Positions 45,622-55,851 of a stretch of 64,000 nucleotides of DNA are shown piece by piece. The first letter of the stretch is position 1. Each line of letters opens with the position of its first letter. Origin of the DNA: Trachythela sp. YZ-2020 (taxonomy: Eukaryota; Cnidaria; Anthozoa; Malacalcyonacea; Clavulariidae); NCBI GenBank assembly GCA_016169945.1, contig JADLSH010000289.1:62001-126000 (forward strand), given 5' to 3'. The position numbers and the translations under genes were made by a program. The notes under the pieces are model-generated. The model saw only the letters and a program-made list of their open reading frames with translations, made no database searches and was not told the origin of the DNA.

Positions 45622-45942
45622 CTGCAAAGAAAAAAAAAGATTATAATTTTCATAATCAATAATCTAATCAATAAGATTTTGGCCGAGTTGTCATTCCATA
45701 TCTTGATTGACTATGATTTACTTTTTCTACCTATTTGTTTGTTTGAATGTTGTAACCGTTTTAGTAATTTGAATTGAATTTTCAATTTGTAAAAAGACAT
45801 AGCATACACTACTAAAAATAAGTAAAAACAATGAAATGTATATCTACATTATCATTGGCTAAATCTACTTATACTGACACCAATTTAGTATTCTAAGGTA
45901 TTCTTGCGCTAACAATTGTACCCAATAAAGTGGGTTGGCCAT

Positions 45943-46245
45943 TTAAAAGAGGTAGATAACAATACGAAACACAAATTGCGCTCGAAACACTCGTAGGGGG
46001 CCGTTACCACTTAATAGAGGTGACCGTTTAATAGAGGGGTAATCTACTTCCAGACGAAGAGCCTTCGCTCGAAACGTTGAAGTTCTTGTTGTATCTTTCA
46101 GGTAGATTGATCGGTTGTATTGTATATTGGAGTCGGTTGTAAACTGGATGTCATATTGACGATCCAACATAGCAAACTGCGTTGAAGATCCATTCTCTGC
46201 AACAACAACAAACTGGCTGGTGACGTCAGAACCGTTGACCGTTGG
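45943..46245 (-). other. Unrecognised open frame, possible exon remnant
   Basis: Reads VNGSDVTSQFVVVAENGSST and QYDIQFTTDSNIQYNRSIYL, beta-rich composition. There is no upstream ATG (a TAA precedes it), and the last third runs into a common-looking repeat (TTAATAGAGG). It could be a laminin exon, but there are no cysteines and no clear splice acceptor. Confidence 0.25.
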
Positions 46246-46519
46246 CACAGATTAATAATATACAGATGTCTCACTTCTATACCAGCCTCGTACCCAGGCG
46301 CGAGTGGTTTTAGACCTGATAAAACACGTCTCGCGAGTTTATTAAACGGCTTCAAAAACGATTGTCCATGTGGGAGCAATCATGGTAAATATTTGAAGCA
46401 TGTATATACATGTATTGTGTTATGTAAGGAGAATTTGCTTGTTGTTTGGGTATAATCGGCATCGTAAGCGCATTTGTTTATTTCACGAGCGATCAGGCAG
46501 AACTAAGTGGGGCATATGT

Positions 46520-47331
46520 TAAATGTGTATTCAAGGCAGTAGGTGGGAATACGATTTTCGGGCGTTTTTAGCGTATGGTATGGCGTCGACGCGAACGTTT
46601 AGGAAGCCTAAAAGTGGCGAAGAGGAGAAGCAAATGCTCGAAAATGCTGTCCCTAAGTCAACCCGTAGCGTTAATAAATGGTCTATGAAGATCTTCTCGG
46701 AGTGGCAGGCAACAAGGTTAAATAAGAAAGCTTCAAACGAACAAAGCAATTCAGCTGTGGATACTTCAGTAATTCAAGACTTGCATGTTAACTTGTGCAG
46801 CATGTCGGCAGAGACACTCAATTTCTGATTAACGAAGTTTGTTATGGAGGTGTGTAAAGAGGACGGAGAATGTTATCCTCCTAGAACGCTCTATAGTATT
46901 TGTTGTGGGATTCAGCGCCATTCATTATGCGACTGCAATGGAGTTAGTGCAATTGCGATCTTGGACAAGAAAGACAAGAGGTATAAACTATAAAGTGATT
47001 AATGTAATTGATTGCGTTCAATACAAAATTGAGCTAACATTTCTTTAATATATATTTTTAGATTTGCTACGTTTAGAAGGGCCTTGATCCTTGGATGCTG
47101 AAATGAGACAAGCGAATTATGAGGGGATTGCCAAATGAGGAAATGCCAAGTGAGGATGCGAAAGAATCAGATTTTCTTTTGGATGATTTTGACTTTGATA
47201 TTCCAGATGATATACTGTGTAACATTCCAATTCCTGGCGATCGCCCAATGGGTAGTGATAGTAATACGGTCAGCGAATCGTTTACAAGATCTGTGTTCAA
47301 CAATTGTACTATTAATTTTGTTAGCAAGTAA
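46520..47331 (+). pseudogene. Decayed Crypton-related (QRICH1/ZMYM-like, DUF3504 family) gene
   Basis: From 46580: MASTRTFRKPKSGEEEKQML, VPKSTRSVNKWSMKIFSEWQ, then at 46826-46828 TGA where the family has Trp, then LTKFVMEVCKEDGECYPPRT, LYSICCGIQRH, donor-like GTATAA near 46980. After an acceptor (tttttag, 47062) comes FATFRRALD and, in another frame, LDAEMRQANYEG. The last part (47119-47331) is an acidic tail ending VFNNCTINF. The tyrosine-recombinase core is missing. Known: this protein family derives from Crypton transposons. Confidence 0.65.
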
Positions 47332-47420
47332 AATAGAGTTGAGTTCAGTAAAGGTTGTTGTGTTATTCAATTTTTCCTAATAAAATGTTTTGTTCATATT
47401 AGACTGTTTTCTTTAGCGTC

Positions 47421-47514
47421 ATTAGTATTCTTTATATAAAAATGCTCACCCTTATTAGTATTCTTTATATAAAGAATACTAATAAGGGTGAGTTTTTTTA
47501 TATAAAGAATACTG
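47421..47514. repeat. Short inverted repeat of TATTCTTTATATAAAGAATA
   Basis: ATTAGTATTCTTTATATAAA and CTCACCCTTATTAGTATTC are mirrored to the right, giving a palindrome centred near 47466 with a third partial copy at 47498. AT-rich and non-coding. Confidence 0.7.
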
Positions 47515-47519
47515 ATGAG

Positions 47520-48015
47520 GTTGATGGTGTATTACCGGTTTTAAAGATGAATGCTTGTGACCTATTTTCTCGATGTGATTGGTTCATTTCCTTATGAATT
47601 ATTAATGAGTTTTTGAAATAGTATATAAACCTTGATTATTAAATGAATGGTGCTTATTAATTGTTCAATTGTTTGTTTGTCGTTTATGACTTACTTTGCT
47701 AAAAAAACTTTCTTTTAACAGAATCAGTGAATTCAGATGATGAATTTAATGCATCATTTCAAAATCTTGATGTTCAAGAATCAAGATGGTAAATTAATAA
47801 ATTATTATCTATATTTCTACTTTCTTATCATTTATATGCTTTATAATTTTTATTCTTCACTTGCAACCAATCCCCAAAGACAATTGAATTTGGGACCAAC
47901 ATTGCTGCCATTCTATAGAAGATTATGAGATTCTTTTGTTGAAACGGGGACCAACATGGCCGATTGCAAGTCAAGAATACAATATATTACATGTCTGTTT
48001 GACAGTTCAAAGATA
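47520..48015. other. Short gene-free stretch; possible extra exon
   Basis: After an acceptor (tttaacag, 47721) the frame SVNSDDEFNASFQNLDVQES is open for 24 codons. It could be an alternative tail exon of the decayed gene upstream. Nothing else was recognised. Confidence 0.3.
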
Positions 48016-48017
48016 TT

Positions 48018-50988
48018 TAATTTTAATTTTAATTTTAATTTTATTAGCTTTGCCATTATCAACACTATACATACAATACAAAAACACATGCATATAGACA
48101 TCTATAAAACGTCATACACATCTGGCAGGATATCTGCAACAGCTTAACGCCAATTACTGCAGATCCTAAGTTACAATATAGGAACACAAATCTACACACG
48201 ACACACAACAATGAACTAAAAACAGCACGATATAGGTTTAGTAAGATCTCGAGCTACATTACATTTAACACACACAGATTTCCATGTTCTCGGCTCGTCC
48301 ACGTTGAAAACGTGTTCAAGCGCCATTTTATAATGGGCGTATAGACACCTCCTAAATTCGTTCATTTCAATGTCCTTACATCTTAAATGGTGTGGCAACG
48401 CGTTCCAAACTCTGGTTGTCCGTAGAAGAAACGACTTCTGGTAGGTGGAGGTTTTACATTTTGGAACAATGAAGTTCAGGGAGTTTGGAGTTGCTGATCT
48501 GGTTGGTCGATTTGAACGTTGAGGTATTGGTAGAATGTCACTATTTAGGTTCACTATGTCATGGTTTGATTTGAAGAATAACATTAGGTCTAGAAATTCG
48601 TGCCAGTAACACAATGGTAGAAGGTTAAGTGAGAGGAGCCGATGTTTATAGGTGATATCGCATAAGAATGGGAGATCCATTATATATTTGGACGCGCGTC
48701 TTTGGACACGTTCTGTGCGTTTGATAAGTTCGACTGACTGTGGGGCCCAGACTTGCGAGGAGTACGCGAAGTGGGAACGGACTAGAGACAGGTATAGGGT
48801 GCGGCGGATAGAGGGATTCTTGATCTTTATTGTACATCGTCGTATAAATCCGAGCGATTTACTAGCTTTGGCGCACTGAGAGAGGACTTGTTTGGACCAG
48901 GTAAGGTTGGAAGAGGTCCAAACGCCGAGATCACGTTCGCTGTCCGTGCTTTCCAGGATGTTATTTTGAAGTTTGTATGGATGCTCGACTCGGTTATATT
49001 TTCTGGTGTATCGTAGTACCTTGCATTTGTCTGGGTTGAGGAGAAGGTTAGCGTTGGTGGAATAAATTTGGAAGTTTTGAAGGTCATTGTCCATAGCAGA
49101 GGCATCTGAATTCGAATCAATCACTTTATATAGCTTCGTGTCGTCAGCAAAAGTCGCGATATTTGATTCATTAACAGCGTCGGAAAGATTGTTTTGGTAC
49201 AGCAAATACAACAGTGGACCAAGGATTGAGCCTTGTGGTACTCCAGAAGTTACTGATAGTGGAGATGATGTTTCACCAAGTACTGTTGTCTGCTGGCGAC
49301 GGTCTTCAAGGTAAGATCTGAACCAGCTTAAAAGATTACCTCCAAATCCAAAATCGCGAAGTCGATTGATTAGTTGCCGATGACTGACCCTATCGAATGC
49401 CTTAGACATATCGAGATAGATTACGTCCACTTGTTTGCCGTGATCGAGTTGTCGACCAATATATTCAAAAACTTCAATAAGCTGTGTGGTACATGACTTT
49501 CGAGGAATAAAACCATGTTGGCCAGGGTTGATCTGTTCAAAAACTCGATCTTTGATCTTGTCGAAAACACATCTTTCCAAAGCTTTTGAGATGAGAGAAA
49601 GGAGCGAAATAGGGCGATAGTTTTCCACGTGCTCTTTGTTCTCTTTCTTATGAACTGGGACCACATTTGCTAATTTCCAGTCGTGAGGCAACACACCGGT
49701 TCTGAGTGATTTATTGAAAAGAATTGCGAGCGATGGAGCAATTTGATGTGCCGTTGCTGTTAGTAGACGTGCAGGAATCTGATCAGGACCTTGGGCTTTG
49801 TTGTTGTCTAGGCGATATAAGGCGGAGAAAACATCTGTATCTGTTAGGGTAATATTTTCTATGATCGCGTCATCAGAATGTCCTTGATGGTCAGTGACAT
49901 GTTCGTTGATGGTGGGATCTGTAGTGAATATAGACGTAAAGTAGTTGTTGAACAGAGTGGCGATGTCAGCAGCATTGTCGGCACAGGTTCTTTTCGTTTC
50001 ACTTACTTTCACAGATACCTTTTCAGGGATGTTGCGGGTCTTGGAGTTGAGCTTAAACAATGACCAGAATCTTTTCGGGTTATCACAACGGGAGGCGCAG
50101 AGAGAGTTGATGTAATTAGAGCGACTGTCGCGTAGCATACGTTTGATGGTTGATCGTAAATTTCTGAACTTTTCCACGATGTATTCCGTTGGATGTCGAG
50201 AGTTTTTAATCTTAGATCTGATGGAGTTTTTCTTTTTTATCAAGTGGAGTATTGAGGCATTTATCCATGGTACATAGTTTCGACCTTTAAGTTTCATTGT
50301 TGGAATATGCCGGGAGACTGCTTCTAGGAATGTAGTCTTCCAATTTGTCCAGTCGTGGTTGATGTCTCCATCGTCTGTTATCAAAGAGTCTAGATTCAAG
50401 GATTCGAGGGTAGTTCGTAGACCATCGAAATCACCTTGACGGAAATTGTACACTGTTCGCCGCACCTTCGGAACAGGATTACCACGGATTGAGAATTCAA
50501 AGAAGATGATGTTGTGGTCGGTAAAGAGTTCTGCTTGTGCGGGTGATAAAACTTCAGATATTTTGATTTGATCAGGGATGTTAGTGAGAACAAGATCGAG
50601 CGTATTGTTACCTCGTGTAGGTGTAGTGTTTAGCTGCTCCAAGAAATAATCATTAAGAAGTTCTACGAAAGCAATCTCACTTCTACCAGATGTTAGCTCA
50701 GGTGCATTCCAAGACACATTTGGCATGTTAAAGTCTCCAGCAAGAACAATGTTGGTGTTTTCTGAGCAAACAGAACTTAGAAAGTTGTTGAATCGGTCTA
50801 ACCAGTTTTCATCTGCGTTTGGTGGACGATAACAAGAACAAATGATAAAACTGGAGTTGGATGTAGTGGTTATTTCAGCTACGGATATCTCTAAGTCGTG
50901 ATCATGTTGTATTTCGCGAACTGATTTAAATGAAGAAATCTTAACAGCAACCAAAACTCCGCCACCACGTATTTTGTCAGATGTATTT
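48018..50988 (-). mobile_element. LINE, 5'-truncated in the endonuclease domain
   Basis: The 3' end is an AATTAA-type tail (TTAATTTTAATTTT on the plus strand, 48018-48046). Coding is open from the 5' end at about 50988 (DKIRGGGVLVAVK) to 48216. A different family from the other LINEs here (GDFNMPNVSWN, YLDMSKAFDRVSH). It ends exactly where the RecQ-like remnant is cut. Confidence 0.92.
48216..50954 (-). CDS. LINE ORF2, partial endonuclease plus full RT, uninterrupted
   Basis: 912 codons with no stop. Endonuclease: FIICSCYRPPNADE, VLAGDFNMPNVSWN, NTLDLVLTNIPDQ, FTDHNIIFF; the N-terminal Asn/Glu boxes are missing. RT: NNKAQGPDQIPARLL, VENYRPISLLSLISKALER, HGFIPRKSCTTQLIE, motif A VIYLDMSKAFDRVSH, SGVPQGSILGPLLYLLYQNN, catalytic IATFADDTKLYK, LNPDKCKVLRYTR, RSHFAYSSQVWAP. 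C-terminal CVKCNV. The usual IND after LLYL is QNN here. The called first codon is not ATG, so it marks only the open frame. Confidence 0.93.
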   Translation of the reverse strand: MVAVKISSFKSVREIQHDHDLEISVAEITTTSNSSFIICSCYRPPNADENWLDRFNNFLSSVCSENTNIVLAGDFNMPNVSWNAPELTSGRSEIAFVELLNDYFLEQLNTTPTRGNNTLDLVLTNIPDQIKISEVLSPAQAELFTDHNIIFFEFSIRGNPVPKVRRTVYNFRQGDFDGLRTTLESLNLDSLITDDGDINHDWTNWKTTFLEAVSRHIPTMKLKGRNYVPWINASILHLIKKKNSIRSKIKNSRHPTEYIVEKFRNLRSTIKRMLRDSRSNYINSLCASRCDNPKRFWSLFKLNSKTRNIPEKVSVKVSETKRTCADNAADIATLFNNYFTSIFTTDPTINEHVTDHQGHSDDAIIENITLTDTDVFSALYRLDNNKAQGPDQIPARLLTATAHQIAPSLAILFNKSLRTGVLPHDWKLANVVPVHKKENKEHVENYRPISLLSLISKALERCVFDKIKDRVFEQINPGQHGFIPRKSCTTQLIEVFEYIGRQLDHGKQVDVIYLDMSKAFDRVSHRQLINRLRDFGFGGNLLSWFRSYLEDRRQQTTVLGETSSPLSVTSGVPQGSILGPLLYLLYQNNLSDAVNESNIATFADDTKLYKVIDSNSDASAMDNDLQNFQIYSTNANLLLNPDKCKVLRYTRKYNRVEHPYKLQNNILESTDSERDLGVWTSSNLTWSKQVLSQCAKASKSLGFIRRCTIKIKNPSIRRTLYLSLVRSHFAYSSQVWAPQSVELIKRTERVQRRASKYIMDLPFLCDITYKHRLLSLNLLPLCYWHEFLDLMLFFKSNHDIVNLNSDILPIPQRSNRPTRSATPNSLNFIVPKCKTSTYQKSFLLRTTRVWNALPHHLRCKDIEMNEFRRCLYAHYKMALEHVFNVDEPRTWKSVCVKCNVARDLTKPISCCF

Positions 50989-51049
50989 ATTAATTATGTC
51001 AATCCTTCAACTGTGCCCCCATGCACATGTCAGTTCATTAAAGGTAATG

Positions 51050-52065
51050 TCTCTCTCCTCAGCCGACATAATTAAGTGACATAGCATACATTAATTCCAT
51101 AGTTCCTCAATTTAGAAACTTGGTCATTTAGAAGTGCCAATAATGGTGTTATTACAACTGTGACTCCTGTAGTTGCCAGACCCGGAATCCAGTAGCAAAC
51201 AGATTTACCTCTTCCTGTTGGAATAACGGTTAATGTATCTTTATTGTCATTGTTACACTCAAGGTGTCATGATGAAACATATTTTGAAGAATGTCCAAAA
51301 AAGGGTCTCCAGAAAGCTGAACACATGCTCCCTCACTTGTTGGCTCTTGTAATGTTATAACAGCACCAGACGGCGTAACCATATTTGATCTATGATCCTG
51401 AAGATAAACACAAATATTAGTTACATATTATTAAGATCATATCCCTCTCACCAATGCCCACTAGTACTCAGACAGTCAACACATTTTGTCACAAGATCTG
51501 TAATATTAACAATCAATTGCAACCTGTATTCAATACAACTAATTCGAATTAAATATATTCCAGAATATACTGTGCATAAAAGCCTGTAAATATGTTGTAA
51601 AATAGGAAAATTATTTTATTAAAGCCAGACATTTATTGTTTAATATTTTAAACTGTATGAAGTGATTAACAAACCACACAGTTTCCCTCTTGCAGTCACT
51701 GGACATGTTACTAATAAACTGTTGCCTCTGGCTTATAAAATAAAATTATCTGTCTGAAAGGATACTTCAGTCCCATCATTTTTGTTTATATACCAGCAGT
51801 GAAATTTTGCTTGTGAACCATCACATACAAGCTCAACATCGCAAGGTGTATTTCCTCTGCTATATATAAAAGGATTGTATTGATTCGTGCCGCTCAGAAC
51901 TTGAAAATTCGCTCTTGTGTCTAACACGATAATGACGATCAATGCCGCTTTCGTAAAATAATTCTCTTGTATCAATGCAACCTTCTCTAGGACACAAGGT
52001 CTTTCCCAAAATAACTGCTTTGTGGACAGGTCTTTCAATTTCTTGCAATCAAGTCGGCCATGTTA
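51050..52065 (-). pseudogene. RecQ-like DNA helicase remnant
   Basis: From 52050: KTLCPREGCIDTRELFY...HYRVRH (possible C2H2 finger), then FSSSERHES, and in the next frame NTPCDVELVCDGSQAKFHCW. A further exon-like piece (51400 down) reads VTPSGAVITLQEPTSEGACV, QLSGDPFLDILQNMF, then in shifted frames TVIPTGRGKSVCYWIPGL (Walker A, RecQ motif I), VVITPLLALLNDQVSKLRNY (motif Ia) and MSAEERDITFNEL (between Ia and II). The DEAD/DEAH box and everything beyond are missing, cut by the LINE at 50988. Three frames are needed. RecQ proteins unwind DNA in repair; whether this copy was host or transposon-borne is unclear. Confidence 0.7.
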
Positions 52066-52094
52066 ACATCAATTTCTGCCAGGCTCGATTTTGG

Positions 52095-52235
52095 GGTCGG
52101 CACCAGCCTCGTACCCAGGCGCTTTTAAGGAAAATAATAAAAATCGCGTTCAGCTAATTTATAGAGATCAGTGGCTAAGCTGAGCGAGCGCGCGGGGGTG
52201 CTTGGGGAGGTCGCGACGAAGGAAGGGTCGGCACC
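52095..52235. repeat. Possible short repeat starting CCAGCCTCGTACCCAGGCGC
   Basis: The same 20 bp occurs at about 46284-46303. Here it is followed by GAGCGAGCGCGCGGGGGTGC. Boundaries were not determined. Confidence 0.35.
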
Positions 52236-52349
52236 ATAGATATAACTAGAAATAGTTTACACTAAAACTGCCCCCGGCTGATTATAGTGTACTGTTATTG
52301 AAAATAATCATGTTTCTAAGTTTCCATTTTATGAGAGAGGCTCCCAGGC

Positions 52350-53392
52350 CAAATGCATGCGGTCAGTTTTTAAAAATTATTGTAAAATCTATATTTTATT
52401 TAAATCTATATTTAAATCCTCTCTCGCTTTACTCCAATAAGCATTTGTTCCACTAACATTTTTGCCATAATGCATGAGTTTTGACATTAGAGAGTTATAC
52501 GAGTTTGAAAGGAGCATTTCTTTTAAGTTATCTAAAGTTAAGTTAGCTTCGGAAGGATTTTGTTTCAAAAAATAACTTCCTTGGCCTAAAATTCGTCTGC
52601 GATATAATATGTTATAAGCCCATTACCCAAATCTAGGATGTGCAGCAAATCGATAAATCCACTTATCATTTATCCTTTCTGAAAACTTAATTAAATGTTT
52701 TAATTTGCTTGCAAATGCATCAGTCAAATTATTTCCAGTATCTATTAAAATAGCGTTGTTGGTTGGATCTCCTTTTCCGTCAGGAAAGAGTGTGGGAAAA
52801 CACATTGTTGCTAGAAATGGTACAGTAAATTCATTTAGTGGCTCATTCCCTATATGCCATTCATGCTTTTTAGTCTGGTCAAGAAATTGATCATGAATAA
52901 CATCTTTCTCCTTTTTTCTATTAATATTTGTTGGAAGAAAACTACTCATTTCACTATTTTCATCATAAACTTTATCATCAGTATTAAGATTATTTGGACC
53001 TAAGTCAATGTCGACTTCTTGGCCTTCTGCAGGATCATTTTCTAAGTCAACCGTTGTCATATTATTGAGAACACCATTTTCAGGTAATGAGTCAAGTGCA
53101 TTGCGATCTATTGTGACATTTGGTACAAATGATTATTAGGTTTCCCAGTTTTATCTAAACCAGTAAGCCAAAATAGAGCCTGCTCAACCTTTTCTCTACG
53201 TACTATAAAATCTTTAGAGTTGTTATTCTTTCCTGCTACAGTAAAAACTATGACTGGAAGATCCTTTGGGCACCTTGGTAATACGTCAGCTAGTTGTTGC
53301 ACATCTTGAGGTAATGTTATCACATGACCTTTGTATGCTTTGACCACCCCTTGGTTTTGTATATACATGCATGACTGGAAATGCTCTAGCAA
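52350..53392 (-). pseudogene. Helitron protein, Helitron_like_N region
   Basis: YKGHVITLPQDVQQLADVLP, CPKDLPVIVFTV, KDFIVRREKVEQALFWL; then a frame change near 53110 to EPLNEFTVPFLATMCFPTLF, PDGKGDPTNN, HLIKFSERINDKWIYRFAAH, PRFG; a stop at about 52625; then ILYRRRILGQGSYFLKQNPS, EANLTLDNLKEML and MHYGKNVSGTNAYW. These are the ordered signatures of the N-terminal Helitron domain. The HUH Rep motif and Pif1-type helicase that should follow are absent. Confidence 0.85.
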
Positions 53393-54647
53393 TTAACATT
53401 TCTTCAAATTGAGTTAAACCTTGCAATTGTTTTGGAACTGGGGATGGTATCATTGAGTTCTCGATTGAAAACTTTTTTGGACTATTTTTATCACGGGAAC
53501 ACCTGGCACAAACATACTTAGACACCTCTTTTGGTTTGGTTTTCAACGGCCAAGCTTCATGGCATACAGTACATTGATATATACACAACTGCATTGCTTT
53601 ATGAAACTTTTTCATGTTTTCTGTACAGTTTTTTTGATCGTGCACTTTTATGTCATTGCCAAACTCAAGTTTTGATTGTTTTTGTGGACAGCCTGAAATA
53701 TCATCACAACTTCTTTTTCTCTTTAAAGTAGGACTTAGTATTCTATCACTTTCTAAATTGCAATAAAGTCTGCTGGGATTAATGTTGTTTCCATCACTTA
53801 GTTGAAAAATAGTGAAAAACCATCCAACAGGGTAACGTTGTTTTAGCTGATGCAACGAAGTAAACTCTTGTACCGTACTACAGATATCATCAAAGTAGAC
53901 ACATTTGTCTCCAATTTTAATGGCACAAGTAAAATGTCTTTGATAACATCGCACTAAACCTTGTAATGTGTAGGGACTATTATTAAACTCAGCTTGCTCC
54001 TGGATGGTTAAACAATTCATTATTTCATTTGAAAACTCAATAAACACAAACTTTGAATTGACAGCAGACATACAAATAGGATCAGACACATTACTCTCTG
54101 AACAGTGTTTACAAATGATTTTTTTTGGCTTTTTGAAAATATGCGACACAGACAATGGCCAACATGCAATATCAAAACCAGTCTGTTTCAAAGAAGCATT
54201 GGATACATATATCAGGAAAAGCTTCATATTCGAAGTCACTGTTTGTTGACATGTCTGGCAATGAGATTCAAATGTTCTCTGAGTCATAAATAGATTAGTT
54301 TCCTCTGGGTTTAGTTTGCCAAAGGTTCGCTCCTCAAATATTTGACTAAAACTGGCATTACTATCCCTAGGAAGCAATGTGCTGCAATGTTGTGTAAGGT
54401 AATACCAAACTGGTTCTCGTATCTGTGGCAAATGATTGCATTTCTCTCTCGATAAATTGGAATATTCTGACAAAACATTGTGTAACAAGTCTATGAATTC
54501 AGTTCTAGCTGACAAGTTTAACAATGCTGGCTGAAATAGATATCTTGACACCTCCAAAAAGCAATCAATTGCACATGAATACATTCCTGGGTTTTCCCGC
54601 AATGAATTCATGAAATGCAATGAAATGCCCTTTGCCTTTGGCCGCAT
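53286..54647 (-). pseudogene. Helitron-associated ORF with USP-like cysteine peptidase domain
   Basis: ATG at 54647, 453 codons. Residues 1-290 look like a ubiquitin/SUMO-specific peptidase: Cys box GMYSCAIDCFLE (Cys25), a zinc ribbon CQTC (130-133) with CKHC (179-182), His box YQRHFTCAIKIG (His238) and YFDDI (Asp253/254). A second CxxC pair lies around CTVCHEAW and YVCARCS, then FSIENSMIPSPVP and LTQFEEMLIARAFPVMHVY, which is the start of the Helitron N-terminal region. The frame shifts near 53350 into 52350-53392. Peptidase fusions (OTU, Ulp1) are known in Helitrons; a USP-like one is my reading. Activity unknown. Confidence 0.75.
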
Positions 54648-54739
54648 AGCTAATAATTATATTAGTTGCACAAAATGTTATGACTCCTTTCTTTCAAAAA
54701 CACTTAGAAGGTTGGTAAAATTGGACGAACTTTAAAAGT

Positions 54740-55850
54740 CAAACAGTAACCACATGTAACTTGACCCTTGTGCGTCCATCCGGCTGAAGCCTGGCACTTT
54801 TCAATATAATCAAACAATGAGTCCCTGTTACAAACGTTTTATAGTGACGGGTTGTGTGCCTTGTTTTATGGTTTTTATATTGGTTAAACTTCGCTCGATT
54901 TTTAATATTTGTATCTGTTTTCGACTGACTGATTGTGAACCAAGTCTTTTGGTGTGAAGTTGTGAACCAAGTCTTTTGGTTTCGGTTTTGATTTGTGTCT
55001 GACAAATCGTAGTTGATACTCGAATACTCGATAGACCGACGGAGTTTAATTTAATCTTGTGTTACTGTTTAACCTTTTCGTTTATATTTGATCTGAATTA
55101 TAACGCAACCTTTGAACCTCGCACAGCTACGGCATACGAATACTATACTGTAATAAAATTTGAACCCTCACCTTTTAAACTTGTGACCTTTTATACTATT
55201 AAAACGAATTGCCTCTTCGCAGCTTTAACGATTTATGCGCTTGACCTTAAACAATTTATACAAAGCGACTATTAGAAATGCAAATATATATTTAAATGAT
55301 GTCGCCCGAACAAAGACTCTTTGTCTTAAAATTGATTCCCAAGGATGAAATCATAAATTCGTGGGTCTGGCCTGGGTATTTAATACTTGAACTTTTAAAA
55401 ACGTAATAATGATATAATCTGAACAACCACTAACCTTTGAAATTGCTGTCGATGTCTTGAAATTCAGAAATTCACTCAAAGTCTCAAATTTGAAATAAAC
55501 TTTTCGTAACCCAAGATCCAGCAGCCAGAGGAGAAGAGAAAAGAGACCGAACCTCGTGGACATCTACTTTATATATACCCCGGCACGGGCACGATGACGT
55601 AAAAATCATTCCCGATAAACCTTGCGCAGATACGGCGCTGCCTTTGAGTAACTTGAGAACGCAGGCATGCCGCTGTTTTTGCAGTAATTTGAGATATTAC
55701 CCACCAATGCTTTGCGGGCAAAAACTGTAAAACTTAAATTTATCTGCCTAGCGTATATCATATTACCGTGCGGGGACTTCAATATATGCCTCCTCGGGTT
55801 TTGGCCCTCTGGGGCCAAAACCCTGCGGGGGCAATAAACCTAGATTGCTG
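54740..55850. other. Stretch without clear gene; TATA box with short frame
   Basis: Two nearby direct copies of CCAAGTCTTTTGGT lie at 54938-54981. On the minus strand TATATATAAAG (55568-55578) sits just upstream of an ATG at 55563 that opens 70 codons with a hydrophobic start (FGLFSLLLWLLDLGL). It could be a promoter and first exon or the edge of a mobile element; no family was recognised. A GC hairpin, GGTTTTGGCC/GGCCAAAACC, lies at 55797-55822. Confidence 0.3.
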
Positions 55851-55851
55851 A

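Noticed and set aside
26292..46828. Reassigned TGA codon in this genome, suggested by three in-frame TGA codons
   Set aside because: One TGA replaces Gly, one Trp, and one precedes a frame change, which fits random decay or errors rather than one reassigned amino acid; LINE frames use TGG for Trp normally.
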